Source: Takakia lepidozioides (lineage: Eukaryota; Streptophyta; Takakiopsida; Takakiales; Takakiaceae). From it: DNA of 64,000 nucleotides. How positions within the stretch are numbered: the stretch's first letter is position 1; each line of letters starts with the position of its first letter. The notes beneath the pieces were generated by a model. That model was not told the DNA's origin, did no database searches, and saw only the letters and a program-made list of their open reading frames with translations. The position numbers were made by a program, and so were the translations under genes. The DNA is taken from assembly GCA_030704615.1 (NCBI GenBank), contig CM060732.1, forward strand, positions 59,999,053 to 60,063,052. Direction: 5' to 3'. Below are positions 34,506 through 46,495 of the stretch, piece by piece.

Positions 34506-36219
34506 GTATTTCCCAAAATTACGTAGACTATACAGTGGGTTGTACATTTAAGTTTTCGCAACCTGAGATTGACAGGTTTATCCTACATTTCTGATCTCCA
34601 GCGTTTGTAAGCATTGGTACATAACAAACTTGTGGATTCTGAGCTATGGGAGGAGTCAGAACGGCAATCAAGTGTTGAAGCAAAGTTTGGAATTCTTGGA
34701 GTGCTGAGCCCTGGTCTGCTGAAGCCATAAATTACCTCCGACAAATATCCAAATGAGTCAATCACTGGGCTGCTCATGTTATGAAGACTGTTGCCATGAT
34801 ATGACAGCAGCTATGCCGCAAAATTTTACACTCCATGTGCACACTCTTTCTCTCACAGACAACCACACTTCATCTGTGTCCATTTCAAGAACAAATAGTT
34901 TTTTATTTTGTACTACTATGCACACAATTTACTCATATGTTGAACAAACATGGTCAAGACCTTACAACACACATACAAAGTTATAAACACAATAGTAACC
35001 ATCCATCCCAACCTAACCTGAGAATATGTTTGTTCCATTCAACTAAATCTATCAGTAAACCTCACACACCATGAGTAAATAATAGATTATTGTCTAACTT
35101 ATCTAGTCTTAGTTCAATAGACTGTTGTGCCTTTCACAAATTAAGGTACTAGAGAAGTATGGTCTAGAAGAAGGCAATGCATACACCATTTCCTTCAACC
35201 TCCCCCATCTACCTGGGTTAGTTGTCATTTTTATACAGGTCCAGCTTTGAGTGGGGATGATATAGTCGGTGGTAACCATAACACCCAACATGCCCTACGG
35301 ACCCCCCAATAACAAATGTGGTGCTATAGTCTGTGGCGACTATAACACCTCACCTGCAGGCCACGGTCATAGGCATTCCACCTCTCATTTCCGTGGACTG
35401 TTACCAAGATGCATGAAGTCGGTAGTTTTGGTTGTCGACCTCCACCTTCGAGGTGGTTCGGTGTAGGTTCGGGCTGGGATTGACCTATCACACAGAAGTT
35501 TGGAGTCATTGTCAACTCTTTTGAACAGACTATGCAAATGGTCTTGCTTTAGAAAGTTTAGATGTCAGTTGGCAGCCTCTGTAGCAGTTGAGGCAGTTTA
35601 CCAGATCACGAAAATGGGCGCAGTGGTGCATTACAGGTGAAACGTTCACCACCTAAGTACAAAGAAGAAGGGAAAGGGGGATGGAGAAAGGGAAGAGATG
35701 TTAGGAGACAGACTTGTACCAGTGAAGTTGAAACAAAACAAGTGACAGTGCAGATCAAGAGTCTTGAGGAGAGATTGCTAATGCTAACCACCATAGCCTT
35801 GCAGCCGTAGATGCAAAGGGGTAAGGAATGTGAATGAGAAGAGGAAAGGGGGACTGGACTCAATACCATCACTCCAGGCTCATTACTTTAGGGGAACTCA
35901 CCTACCAAAGGTATGCGATCACAATGCGAGAGATGAACCTCTTAGACTGCAGAAAACGTGCTGTGGCCAGAGAAGATGGGTGGGTAGGCAAACAGTCAGG
36001 TACATGTACAGTATTACCTGATGATACGTTGTAAAGCAGCCTTCGACAACAAACATATATAGAGCACTCGCTATGCAGTTCACACTGGGGACTTTCCCAT
36101 TCATAGTGCTCACATTTGTGGGCTACTGCGCATACGGCAATGCAGTCTCTCCATTCTTACTGAGCTCTCTTTCTGGTCCCAAGTCATGGGTAACAGTTGC
36201 AACGCCTTCTTCCAAGCAA
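34506..36219. other. Intergenic, nothing recognised
   Basis: A 66-codon minus-strand frame with an ATG (34528-34728, starting MASADQGSALQEFQTLLQHL) looks protein-like but is unrecognised. Around 35245-35345 there is a repeated TATAGTCxGTGG motif. The rest has no recognisable features. The whole stretch lies inside the inferred 6-kb inversion. Confidence 0.35.
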
Positions 36220-37431
36220 TTATTTGCATGCATGTAAATCACTCAATGCCCTGAGAAGTTCGTCCATAGATTCCAAGTACGGTTCGTTCAACTCTTCGAA
36301 TCTTCCCTTCATAGGGGTCCAAGAAAACTCAGTTGGCTCACAACGCCATACACTTGTGTATCCTCCTCCCACACACTCTTTGCCCATTGTTTCTTTGGCA
36401 CGGAGGGAACCTGCCAAAGCCACTCCCACGACGCATGCACCAAGTCATACCCCAACGTCATTGTTGTCGAGTTTCTAAGCAAGATGAGACCCTCGTGGGC
36501 TGAGGCCATCCAATTCGGATCAGTGAATTCTCCGAATAGTAGGGTGGACATTTGCCCTACTGCCTTCCACTCTTGAGTGGCGAACATGAACTCCCACAAC
36601 CCTATGCCTTCTTCAATGAATCCAAGGTCAGAAGTAACCAAACCGCCAACTAGCAACAGCCGCTCACTACTCTCCGCGAGGTACTTGTGTATCACATGAC
36701 TGAGCTTATTTGTTCTCAGCACGGTCCAAAAACCCTTTCCAATGTTGTATTCAGACAATCTCAGAGGTGCTGCTGTTGAATATGTATTACACTCCAAGGC
36801 GTACATAAAGCTGCCACAAATGACGCTTTCTATCGACAGATACCCTTCTCTTAAATTTGGATTTACGGGCATGCTCCCTGTTTCATTCCAACACTCTGAG
36901 ATAGAGTCATACACATGGGTTCTACATGATCCTGTCTCGTCCCGGTCTCCCTCTCTGACGACAATGACCTTGTAAGAGGAAGGCTTGTCCACTAACAACT
37001 GCAAGACAATAGGACAACTATAGTCCCTGGGAGAGGAAGATAGTGCGGCCAGTTGTTTCCAGCACTTTGAGTGCGGATTGCACACAGTGAACGTACCCGT
37101 AACACTCGACGTGAAGAACAAGAGGACATAAACTGTGCGGCAAATGCTCCTCAAGGAATTTGAGGTCGATGGTGGTCCAAACACCCATGAATGGATCGTA
37201 GAGAGGCACTCGGAAATTATAATTGAAAAAAATGAAGCATGCCACATGCTTCGCAAGGGCGACTCCATTCCGGAGCAGCCAGAAGTATGATTCAGAAATA
37301 AGCGAATTCCGTAAGCGTGTCAACACCTGCTTCACGAACAGGTCGGAAGGGAGGTTGGTCCACACCATCGTGTCCATCACTAGGGTCTCCTCGGCGCTGC
37401 CTGTCTCTCTCTCCATCATGCTTTCTTGCAT
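36220..37431 (-). pseudogene. F-box/kelch-like protein gene, frameshifted
   Basis: The minus strand starts MQESMMERETGSAEETLV and has an F-box-like start (MVWTNLPSDLFVKQVLTRL). After a frame change near 37130 it continues with FTVCNPHSKCWKQLAALSSS and kelch-like segments (YDSISECWNETGSMPVN, LLLVGGL, LWEFMFATQEWKAVGQM, MASAHEGLILLRN). These are the usual layout of plant F-box/kelch substrate adaptors of SCF ubiquitin ligases. The F-box is weak: the second half (VCKxW) is missing. A second frame change near 36340 may extend the end (EFSWTPMKGRFEELNEPYLE). The frameshift could be a sequencing error or a short intron, but a pseudogene is the simplest reading. It lies inside the inferred inversion. 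Confidence 0.65.
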
Positions 37432-37984
37432 TCATGTGTCTGTGAGTCTACGCCTTCTGGGAATGCTCTCTTGCTCCCGCGCGACGCCATCCTCTCTCCC
37501 TCTCGCACCGCTCTCATTCGGTCTCTCTCCGCTCCACCACCCATCGCAGATTTACACTGTGCTGGGCACTGCTCTCCACCTTCAAGCTCTTGGGGGATGG
37601 ACACCGCCCCCATAGCTGTGAAGCTGTGCGCGTGAAGGCGCTAGGGACCAGTGAAGGGAAGTGCCTCCTCTCTGTGAAGCCCCGCTGCCCCTCTAAGTTA
37701 CTCATGCCACCGTTTTGAATAGATAGCCGTTGTCAGCCTAAGGGGAGAGTATATTTTGAATATCTTTGGTCGAGCCCGGGGACTTGTTACTTTCTCCTTC
37801 CCTTCCCTCTCGCCCTCCCTTAGAGAACAGGGGTGATTGTAGCCCTGTAAAACTTTATTAAAAGGTTAGGAAAAAATATTTATTCATTTATTCTTTATTG
37901 TTTTTTAAAGGGGATTTATTCTTTTTGTCATGAATGAGAGTTCAGATTTACTATTGCTGGGGAGGAGAAAACAGATAGCTTTGT
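37432..37984. other. Intergenic, nothing recognised
   Basis: Upstream region of the F-box-like gene. It is CT-rich, with overlapping short open frames but no recognisable product. Confidence 0.4.
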
Positions 37985-38690
37985 CTGCTATGTCACTACA
38001 TGGACCCAGCGTTTTTTTTTTGGGCGAATTTTCGCCAAATGGCGACCTCAAAAAAAAGAAAAGAATATTCCGTAGCAAATTCCATGTTTTTTCATGGATG
38101 AAATCGCCAAATTTCTCAAAAAATAATAATTATGGATGAATTCGCCAAATATGGATTATATAAATGGATGAACGTATGGATGTGGATGTTTCTGTCCGAA
38201 TATGAATGGATGAACAGAATATATGCCTAATTTTTGCAAAACTCTGTAGCCACTCGTGCTATTTTCCAAATTATAAAAACAAAAACTCTGCATGGACCCT
38301 CATATTTGGGGTCCATATTGATAGTACGGTATGTCACATGTACCCATTGGATTTGCCTTTGCGTATTGGGGGCCAGGCTTGCTGTGTCAAGCTTGCCATC
38401 CGCGTTGATCAGTGTTTGTTTTTTGGGCGAAAAATCGCCAAATGGCGACCTCAAAACATTAAAATGGAATATTCTTTCGTAAATTCCCAATTTTTTCGTG
38501 GATGAAATCGCCAAACTTCTACAAGGAAAAAAAAAAAGGATGAATTCGCCAAATGTGGATGATATAAATGGATGAAAGTACATAGGATGATGATTCTATC
38601 CAAATGTCCGATGGATGAACAGAATATATAGCTATTTCTTGTAGCCACTCGTGCTATTTTTCAAATTTAAGAAAACAATGGATATGATGG
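37985..38690. repeat. Pair of direct repeats (about 280 bp) separated by about 110 bp
   Basis: The copies at about 38005-38285 and 38410-38680 share TTTTTTGGGCGAA, TCGCCAAATGGCGACCTCAA, GGATGAAATCGCCAAA, GGATGAATTCGCCAAAT, ATGGATGAACAGAATATAT and GTAGCCACTCGTGCTATTTT in order. Each opens with a palindrome of the type GGCGAA-N-TTCGCC. They could be degenerate LTRs of a tiny element or a simple tandem duplication; no TG..CA ends were found. Confidence 0.7.
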
Positions 38691-38739
38691 ATACGGTAAA
38701 GGTCTCCATGTACGTACTTCGGATGGGAATGATTGCAAG

Positions 38740-39985
38740 TGAGTTTGACCTGGCTGAGGGCCACACAAATCAACAACTGCAAATCACATGTGTGAGTATG
38801 ATATGTGCGACACTTTCAAAGAGAACTTTCACTACCGCATCCTTCCTGGTTGACAAAATCTACTGTAACTGCTAGCCACATCACCTTGCACTCAGACGTG
38901 AATGTTGCCAAGTCCATGTGAAGTGCAGTGCTGTTGGGGTGGGAGTCTTGACCACAACTGGTCCGTGCCTCAACCCCACCTTTGCAAAATGACTTCCAAT
39001 CAATGCCCACCCTGCACACCTAGGTTTTCAAATTTATTGCCAGGTCCTGGGGACCCACCAGATTTATGACCTTTGGGTTGCCACACACTGTTCCATAAAC
39101 CAAATCACAACACCTTTGTTGGACCCAGACAGGTAGAGGAGATATTGCATAGTTTCCACCCTCCAGGAGTTATGAATATCGACTTTCTAGACAGATAGAC
39201 ATCTAGCCCTCCACCCACTCTGCAATCATACAGGGTGACCCAAAATCCAGCTCCCAGTGAATCCACTTGAACTTGCCAAAACATCTCAGCTTGGTAAATG
39301 ACAATCTTGCCTTCAACAGTTTGCTCAACTTACCTTGCTCTTTGGGAGTCATGTACTACGTTGAACCTGGGAGCTCTGATATCCTACAGCAGGAATATGT
39401 GGCCTTCTGGTGAAACAGACATGCATTTACATCATTTGATATAAAAATTGTTTCTGCAACTAAAGAGCAGGAGATAGACCTTTCCTTGTGGGCCGTTCAT
39501 AGGATTGCATGAAACACTACAAACTCACTTATATCTACACAACTGCAAATAATTTCCTTGAAAAGATGACAATTTGATATACATGGTGTGGACTGGACAA
39601 ACCTTCAGATTTGATCAGGATCTATTGAGGAGATTCCTTGTTTTTCCTGCAAACAGGTGAAGTAGGGACGTTTGGGAGATCCACACCTCATCGTCTTCTC
39701 CATCATCATCTTGTTCCTGCAACTTTTCAGAGACCTTTCTGCCCTGATCTCAATTTGGGCATCAGGCTCAGCACTTTCAATAGGTTCCGTATCAGTGACA
39801 GGTCTGTTTGGTTTCACCGCTACTCCCTCTGCCAGCTCTGCAATGGGCTGCTTAGTTGCCGCAGCTTTTTGTGCCTCTGGTTGTTCTGTAATTTCTTCCT
39901 CCCCTAGAGTTTCAGTGACTGCAACTGGTTGAGGTGCTTCTGGCATGTCTTCCATTGCCATCTGATACCAGACATTTCAAATACC
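38740..39985 (-). pseudogene. Inverted copy of the VPS20 3' part and flank
   Basis: Reverse complement of about 27240-28560. It includes the VPS20 exon-5 start ([20 protein letters not shown]) at 39961, but the frame is lost after EPDAQIE by a small deletion, so the acidic C-terminus is garbled. The 3' flank follows in inverted order to the GTGACCTGGCTG-type sequence near 38745. Together with 33289-33776 it accounts for one duplicated VPS20 fragment, split and partly inverted. Confidence 0.9.
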
Positions 39986-40214
39986 CCTCTTTTGCCCGCA
40001 TATGCTTGAACATGTGTGCGACACATGTGCAGAGACACAACAGACGAATAAATCATTTGTCTCCCCATCGACACCAAGCCATTCCATAATGTAATTGAAG
40101 GTTGGTTGAAACATCTTTGAGTGGAAGCACAGTCATTTGCCTCTATTTTGAATGGAGCACAGTCTTGTGATGGTCCGTTGTCAGTATACATCGTGGAGCT
40201 TAACACCGGGGCCA
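39986..40214. other. Spacer at the inversion breakpoint
   Basis: Unique sequence between the inverted VPS20 copy and the direct copy of 29209 onward. No features were recognised. Confidence 0.4.
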
Positions 40215-41690
40215 CAGATATTGTTTTGATAACTATTAAGGGTTGAAATGCAAACCATATGGTCTATTCTCAAAGCAGATACCTGCAGTAGTTTTGTATC
40301 GTGTGAGTTGAAGTGCAAAGGTTGTATTCTGAGAGTTTTCAGTCATGTAGGATGACAGGGTTGAGTTTGGCATAATCATTTCAATCAGGCACCTCCTGCA
40401 GGACCACTGCTTTTCAAGTTTGTGGATGCAATTTGTCTTCCACAACGAATGTATGCACCTGCTTGTTGAGCTCCATGCAGCAGTGCCTTCACTCCTTCCT
40501 GACATCTCTCTCCTTCATCATTTTTCTCAACTTCTCTTTGTCGTCCCACCTGCCAGCTGCTGCATAGATATTTGATAGCAGCACATATGTAGAAGCGTGC
40601 TGAGAATCCCACTTAAGAAGGGTTTTGGCTGCAGGTTCTGCTCGCTAAACATCTCCATTAATTCTGCAGCGACCAAGCAAGGCCCCCCACACCTCAGCAC
40701 CTAGCTCGACAGGCATTTTGTTAATGAAGTCTTCTGCCTCATCTAATTGCCCTGCATGGCCAAGAAAGTGCAGCCAAAATGTTCAACTGTAGGAGTAAGA
40801 CCATGATCTTCACTCATCAAACAGAAGTAGTGACAGCCTTCATCCACCAAGCCCACATGTCCGCATGCAGAGTGAACACTTATGAAGGTGATTCCATTTG
40901 GCGTCAAGCCTTCCTTTCGCATACAGTCCAACAGTTTGAGAGCCTGCCTACCAAACCTATGCTGGGCATATCCTGCTATCAACACACACCATGACACCAC
41001 ATTTCGCTGAGCCATATTGTCAAACACTTGATGTGCCTCCTTTATGCTCCCCGCATTTGCCATACATGTCAACAAGGGCATTCTCCATAATGACATATGG
41101 CACAATTCCAGCTTTGCTGATGTCCGCATGAATCTCTCTGCCCTTTTCAAGGGCTGCCTGGTTGGCACACATTGAGAAGCAACAAAAATATATTTTGTTG
41201 AGGCATTCTCTCAAAAACTCAGTGTGCATCATCCACCCTCCCACACTTGGCATACATGTTGACGAGAGAAAGACATTTGGCTTGAATCCACTTTCAACAA
41301 TGCGGGCATGCACCTGCTTTCCCTCGGCTAGGGGTGCAAGAGACACACATAACTATTGGAGTCTGCCAAGGTATCTTGATGGCTCAAAATGTGCACCGCC
41401 TCTTTCACTTCTCCTGCCCTACAGTATCCTCATATCCCCACAAATTATGACAGAAGAGTTCTAGTTGACTCTTTGTATTGGTTGCATGATGTAGAGGAGG
41501 AGATGAAGGAAATTTCTCTTTGCCACCACAGTGAGAAGCTGGCAATTGCTTTTGGGCTCATCAGCACTCCCCCTGGAATCCCCATCCCCAAAACCAAGAA
41601 CCTTCTGCGGTGACTGCCACACTGTCAAAGATTGTTGGGTGACTGGTTGTTGTAAGGGATGCCAACCGCAAGCTTCCGGAACATTAAGAT
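40215..41690. pseudogene. Rearranged second copy of the PPR-DYW pseudogene
   Basis: Three blocks are seen. First, 40215-40418 copies 29209-29402 in direct orientation. Second, 40419 to about 41475 is the reverse complement of about 30498 to 29405, so the PPR and E coding here reads on the minus strand (NALVDMYGKCG, NVVSWCVLIAGYAQH, EVEKNDEGERCQE in shifted frames). Third, 41475-41688 is again direct and continues into DYW-domain sequence that the first copy lacks ([25 protein letters not shown], then VVVRDANRKLPEH across frames). An internal segment of about 1.05 kb is therefore inverted. No complete frame remains. A LINE begins at about 41690. Confidence 0.87.
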
Positions 41691-41855
41691 TAACATGCTA
41701 AGTGTGTGTCGGTGCTAAGTTTCAACCTCACAATAGAGCCCACCCATGAAAGGGGCGATACCCCAAGGGGAAGAGGCTTTTTTAGACTTCACTTTGAAAA
41801 TGACTTAATGTCAATATCATGTCACAATGACATGCAGAGTTGGGTGCCCTAGTAT

Positions 41856-44843
41856 CTATGACTGCCTCTCTCTTTGGTGAGAGAACCCCGGACAGTGTAT
41901 CAGAAAATGAATATTGTCTTCAGATTGCCCACACAACGGGCAATTGCACTCTCCCTTTCCTCTCTGCTTCTGTTTGCTGTTCAAAGGTAGGCTTCCTGCC
42001 CTGAGTTTAAATTTCAGTCTAGTGCCGAGAGTGGGTAGACCCTTGAGGTCATCCAAGATGTCCTCCCCCATGTCACAGACTGGAAACAAGTTCAGGGAAG
42101 TTTTCTGCCTAACTTCATTTTCATCAGACAATCTCATGGCAACAGACATGGCTGAGGACACTACAGCCTCTAAGTCAGATTTATCTAGCAGGGTCAAGAT
42201 TTGCGGATCCAGGTCCAGGTCCTTGAGGATCTCTTCTACTCTCTTCTGCCAGGACTTAGCCTGTTTAACAGGGCGGTCCTGTTTTTAAGATATAGAGTCG
42301 ATTACTTAGGATATCTGGTGTTGGGCATATGTTGCAGCTGACCCCACCATCTGACCTTGAATTCATCTCGTCGGGAGCTTAAGGACGGAATGCCAAACTC
42401 ACCCCGAACAGCCACATTGGCTGTTTTGGAGCATGCTGACATACACTCCTTAAGCACCCCCACTTGAATGGATTCTAGAGACTTAGCCTGGTTGGAGTTA
42501 TCAACCCATATAGCAGATCCGTACTCCAAGGCAGGTCTAATAACGCGACAAAGCATGGTTTTCTTAACCTCAGAGTTGACCCCTCTGCAGTGGAAAAATT
42601 TAGTGAGCCCCAGAGCTTTGCCCTTGCCAGTTTGAACAACTTTCCGGATATGTGCATCCCAATTACAATTGGAGGAGAACTCAACGCCCAGGTAAGTGTA
42701 GGAAGGGAGGATCGGGATCTCTTGGCTACCCCACTGCCACTTAAGATCACTTCCTCCCTCTCCTCTGTCGGTTAATGCTACCACTGCACATTTGCTGACA
42801 TTAGCCTCTAGCCCCCAAAGATCAAAGTATCTCTTCGCGCAATCAATCAACTCCTGGAGATTGGTTGGAGTCTCCCCTATGCCTGCGAAGTCATCCGCAA
42901 ACATAAGGGCTGGTATGGTGGTATCACCCACCCTTAACCCAAATCCCTCACTTTCCACATCCTCGAGGAGTTGATTGATGAAAACATTGAAGAGCAGAGG
43001 GGAGAGAGTACATCCTTGAGCTACACCTTGGTCTATGTCAAAGAAGTTGGACTTCTGTCCGTTAACAGTGACACAGCTTTTGGTGTGAGCATACAAGTTG
43101 TGGACAACTCTCCACATCTTTCCCTTGATCCCACAAGACCAGAGGCGGAACCATAGGCCATCTCTCCACACTGAGTCATAAGCCTTTTTGACATCCAGGA
43201 AAAAGACATAAGTGGGTTTCCCTTCTTTTTTCCTTCCCTGGATAATCTGGCTTAGAGTGAAGATATGATCCACACAGCCCCTGTTTCGCCGAAAGCCAGC
43301 TTGGCCGTCGTGGAAACAACCTCTAGACTCCAGATCAACCTTGAGACGAGTACTTATAACTCTGCAGAATGTCTTGCCAACAGCATTGAGGAGCGTGATG
43401 CCACGGTAGTTCCCCGGTTCTTCTCTGTCACCCTTCTTGTATAGATTGACAATGACCCCGTCGCCAGCGAAAGGGGATCATTTCAGTCTTCCAGATAAGG
43501 TTAAAGAGGAGAACTAGGGCCTCTATCATGGGATCGCCACCGTGCTTGATAAGCTCGTTGACAATACCATCAGGTCCACCAGCTTTATATCCATTTAAAT
43601 GTTCAATTGCTTCCACAATCTCAGAAGAACTAATGGGAGCATTATAAGCCATTGAAATATACTCCAGTTCATCAGGGCTGTTTTGAATCATAGGAACAGT
43701 TTTTCCAACTGTGTCCCTCCATTCAGCAGAAGACCCCTCACTGTTAGACCTAAAAGTTCTGCCAAGGATACTGTAGTGAGTTTCAAAGGTTTTGACAATG
43801 TCAACCGATGAAGTCACCACTGCACCTTTAGTAGTCTTCAGCGCTTGTACTTGCTGACTGTTTTTCGGCTTGTACAAACGTTGAAGGGCCAACCAGAATT
43901 TCTTGTCATTACCACCATGGTGGTTTGAGTTTATTTCACTGTATAACTTGTCCCAGTATAATTTCTTCTGAGACCTAACAAGCTGATTGATATCTTTACG
44001 GAGCTGGTAGTACCTCGCCCACAATTCTCTGTTGGTTTCCAAATTGCAGCACTCTTTATAGAGGGCTCGTCTCTCAGCTATCTTGAGTTTAATCTCATTA
44101 GTCCACCAATTAACTGCTCTACCGCAGACAATTAGTTTCCTCCCAATGATCTTGTCAGCCAAGGAGGAAACGAAACTCTCCCAAGAGTCCACTGCTCTTT
44201 CGACTTCATTTCTTGCGTTAACAGAGCGTGACTGAAGTTCTTGGAGCGATTGGACAAAATGAGGGAGAGCCTCTTGCAAGGCCTAGACGTACTCAGCCTT
44301 GACCTCCTCATTGTGGAATTTTTCTATGCGCCACTTCCGAATCGAACGTTTCACAGATCTCTTGGTGGTGGGAAAACACCTTTTGATCTCAGTCCAAACC
44401 AGGAAGTGGTCAGAGGTACCAATATCAGTTCTGTCGATCAACACATTGGCACACTGGGGAAACAAAATTTTGTCCATTATGATATAGTCCACAATGGAAC
44501 GTTCCCCAGTTTGGGATTTCTCACGAGTCCACTGCACTTGGTCACCTCTTGTCCTGTTATTCAAGGTCAAAAGCTGAAGCTCTTCTAGACAGTAGTCTAA
44601 TTAACCGTCTGCCATTAGAATTCAGCTCGTCCTCACCAAAAGGTCCAATGATATCATCCTGATGGATCCCTTTGCCCACCCGGGCATTGAAGTCCCCCAA
44701 TAGTACCACCTGACCTTTGGCAAGGAACGAAGCACAGTCCAGCTTTACATCTTCGAAGGCCTTGTCTGCGTCAGCACTAAGGGTCCCCTCTGTGGGCATG
44801 TAAACACAACCAACAAAGAGGTCCTTTGTACTCATGCCGCCCT
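41856..44843 (-). pseudogene. LINE ORF: endonuclease end, reverse transcriptase and zinc knuckle, with frame breaks
   Basis: Frames in order: endonuclease end (VVLLGDFNARVGKG; IGTSDHFLVWTEIK), then a linker rich in charged residues after an in-frame TAG at 44280 (KAEYV stop ALQEALPHF). Reverse transcriptase follows: YKAGGPDGIVNELIKHGG, another frame change near 43430, then YVFFLDVKKAYDSVWRDGLW, VAQGCTLSPLLFNVFINQLL, and LMFADDFAGIG with the FADD active-site box, then YTYLGVEF. After 42300 the tail reads in another frame to CPLCGQSEDNIHFLIHCPGF, an RT-associated zinc-binding motif. Several frameshifts and one stop make this copy inactive, although it is well preserved overall. Confidence 0.87.
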
Positions 44844-46091
44844 TCACAGTTTTAGCCAGATACTATGCTCGTACCTCAAACCCTTGTTGATAATTTCACA
44901 ATTGTCAAACAAGAAATCACGGACAAAGAATCCGACCCCTTTTTGACCGCGTTTGGCAGAGGCTGCCTTGAGAGTACACATCTTACCTGCCCATTTATAA
45001 CCAATGACATCTCCAACCAGTTTATCCGACGTTTCCCATGTTTCTTGCCCAGCACAGATATGAATATCATTAGTCCGAAGAACTTGTCCCACTTCAAGTT
45101 GTTTCCTTTGGTTGGTCAACCCTGAGAAGTTGAAAGTGGCCAGCCGCAAGCCAGCCCTTTGCGTGTGAATTGTTTGTCGTCTAGGTAGCTTGTGATTGCT
45201 CCTGGACGGCCAACCGTTCTGCAAAGGGGGGACAGTTACCCCATGTGTAGATTTTGCTCGTCTTGTGTAAACTTTGAGAATTGGTAAACCATTCAGGGTA
45301 CCAAATCTTTCAGTTATACACGGGGTAATTGTCCCCAAGCAGTCTGACGGACAATCTGCCCCTATGTGTGCGGAGCCTGTGCGTCGTGCTCGTCTTGTGT
45401 AGACTTTGAGGATTGGTAAACCATTTAGAGTACCAAATCCTTCAGTTACACGACGTTCAGGCTCTGCACACTTAGGGACAGATTGTCCATCTGACGGCTT
45501 GGGGACAATTACCCCGTGTATAGAATTTGTTCGTCTTGTGTAAACCTTGAGGATTGGTAAACCATTCAGAGTACCAAATCCTTCAGATTCAGGACGTTCA
45601 GGTTCCGCACACTTAGGGGCATCTTGTCTTTCTGGCTGTTTGGATTCAACCTCATCCAGAGCATCAAACCGATTAGAAACTCTCAAGTTGAAGTTGTTGC
45701 CCTTGGTTGTCTTCCTAGAGCGCCCCATTGAATCACCAATGTCTAAGACCGCCCTCCAGCCAGTCAAGGGACGAACTTCTTTGAGATTGAATTGATGCGG
45801 GACTCTATTAGAAGCACTTTTGGTCATTGCAACCTTCAACGTACCCCTGTTATCAAGTCTCGAGATGGTACCATTAGCCATGAAATCCAAGCCTAAGCTA
45901 GAGCATGTAGTTTTAAAGGACACATCGTCCATCCTGGGATTCACCCCAAAAACTACACATGAAGCCCTAGATTTGGCATAAGTAACCAATTCCCAGGGAT
46001 CACCCTGAGGAGTGTTGATGTTGATAGGAGCTAAAAATTTTATTGTTTTCGCAGGCCATAAGTTTAAGCACAGGAACCAACCCGAGCCCAA
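44844..46091 (-). CDS. LINE ORF: N-terminal region with three repeats plus start of endonuclease
   Basis: An open frame of about 415 codons without an obvious ATG (it may start further upstream or be entered by read-through). The middle holds three copies of FGTLNGLPILKVYTRR, each in a longer unit with KCAEPER or TER before it, at about 45530-45590, 45390-45440 and 45260-45310. From about 45150 the endonuclease domain begins: GLRLATFNFSGLTNQRKQLE, then AGQETWETSDKLVGD and KGVGFFVRDFLF. A one-base frame change near 44845 separates it from the rest of the endonuclease. I do not know a function for the repeat unit. Confidence 0.75.
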   Translation of the reverse strand: MGSGWFLCLNLWPAKTIKFLAPININTPQGDPWELVTYAKSRASCVVFGVNPRMDDVSFKTTCSSLGLDFMANGTISRLDNRGTLKVAMTKSASNRVPHQFNLKEVRPLTGWRAVLDIGDSMGRSRKTTKGNNFNLRVSNRFDALDEVESKQPERQDAPKCAEPERPESEGFGTLNGLPILKVYTRRTNSIHGVIVPKPSDGQSVPKCAEPERRVTEGFGTLNGLPILKVYTRRARRTGSAHIGADCPSDCLGTITPCITERFGTLNGLPILKVYTRRAKSTHGVTVPPLQNGWPSRSNHKLPRRQTIHTQRAGLRLATFNFSGLTNQRKQLEVGQVLRTNDIHICAGQETWETSDKLVGDVIGYKWAGKMCTLKAASAKRGQKGVGFFVRDFLFDNCEIINKGLRYEHSIWLKL

Positions 46092-46495
46092 GTGCCGAGT
46101 ATGCTAGACAGAGCATACGACTGCCCAATTTGGGCGGAGGGGCTGCCCCCAAGCGGTAGGGGTCCGCTTGTTACCATTCAGAGATCACACTCCAGGGAGT
46201 TGCAGGGAATGGCCCATGTAGGCATATTCTAAAGAGGGAAAGGCCCCAAGCTTTCCAACTAAATCCAATGCACTACCTTACCTGAAGCAAAGCGCTTCAG
46301 GTCGAAACAAACAAGGACACGAGGTCACAAGGCCGGCATTTAGTCACAGAGACATTAATGTACTCCTGTTTCAAGTCCACCCAATGTCAATAGGCTTCCT
46401 AGAGGACAGGGAGATGGACTGGGTAAGAGAGAGGGGAGTGCGCTGGTGAATGGGATGTATATCGAACCCAAATCACAAGATTTTTACATATGTCG

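Larger units (their letters stand above)
41691..46495 (-). mobile_element. Non-LTR retrotransposon (APE-type LINE), nearly full length, minus strand
   Basis: Sequence between 41690 and 46495 is absent from the parental duplication copy (30.69-30.70 kb) and carries a LINE coding order on the minus strand: an N-terminal region with repeats, an apurinic-type endonuclease, reverse transcriptase and a C-terminal zinc knuckle. The 5' end is at about 46490. The 3' end has no long poly(A), and I found no clear target duplication, so the exact boundaries are uncertain by tens of bases. Confidence 0.82.

Noticed and set aside
37985-38690. LTR retrotransposon with short LTRs
   Set aside because: No TG..CA ends, primer-binding site or polypurine tract; the spacer of about 110 bp is too short.
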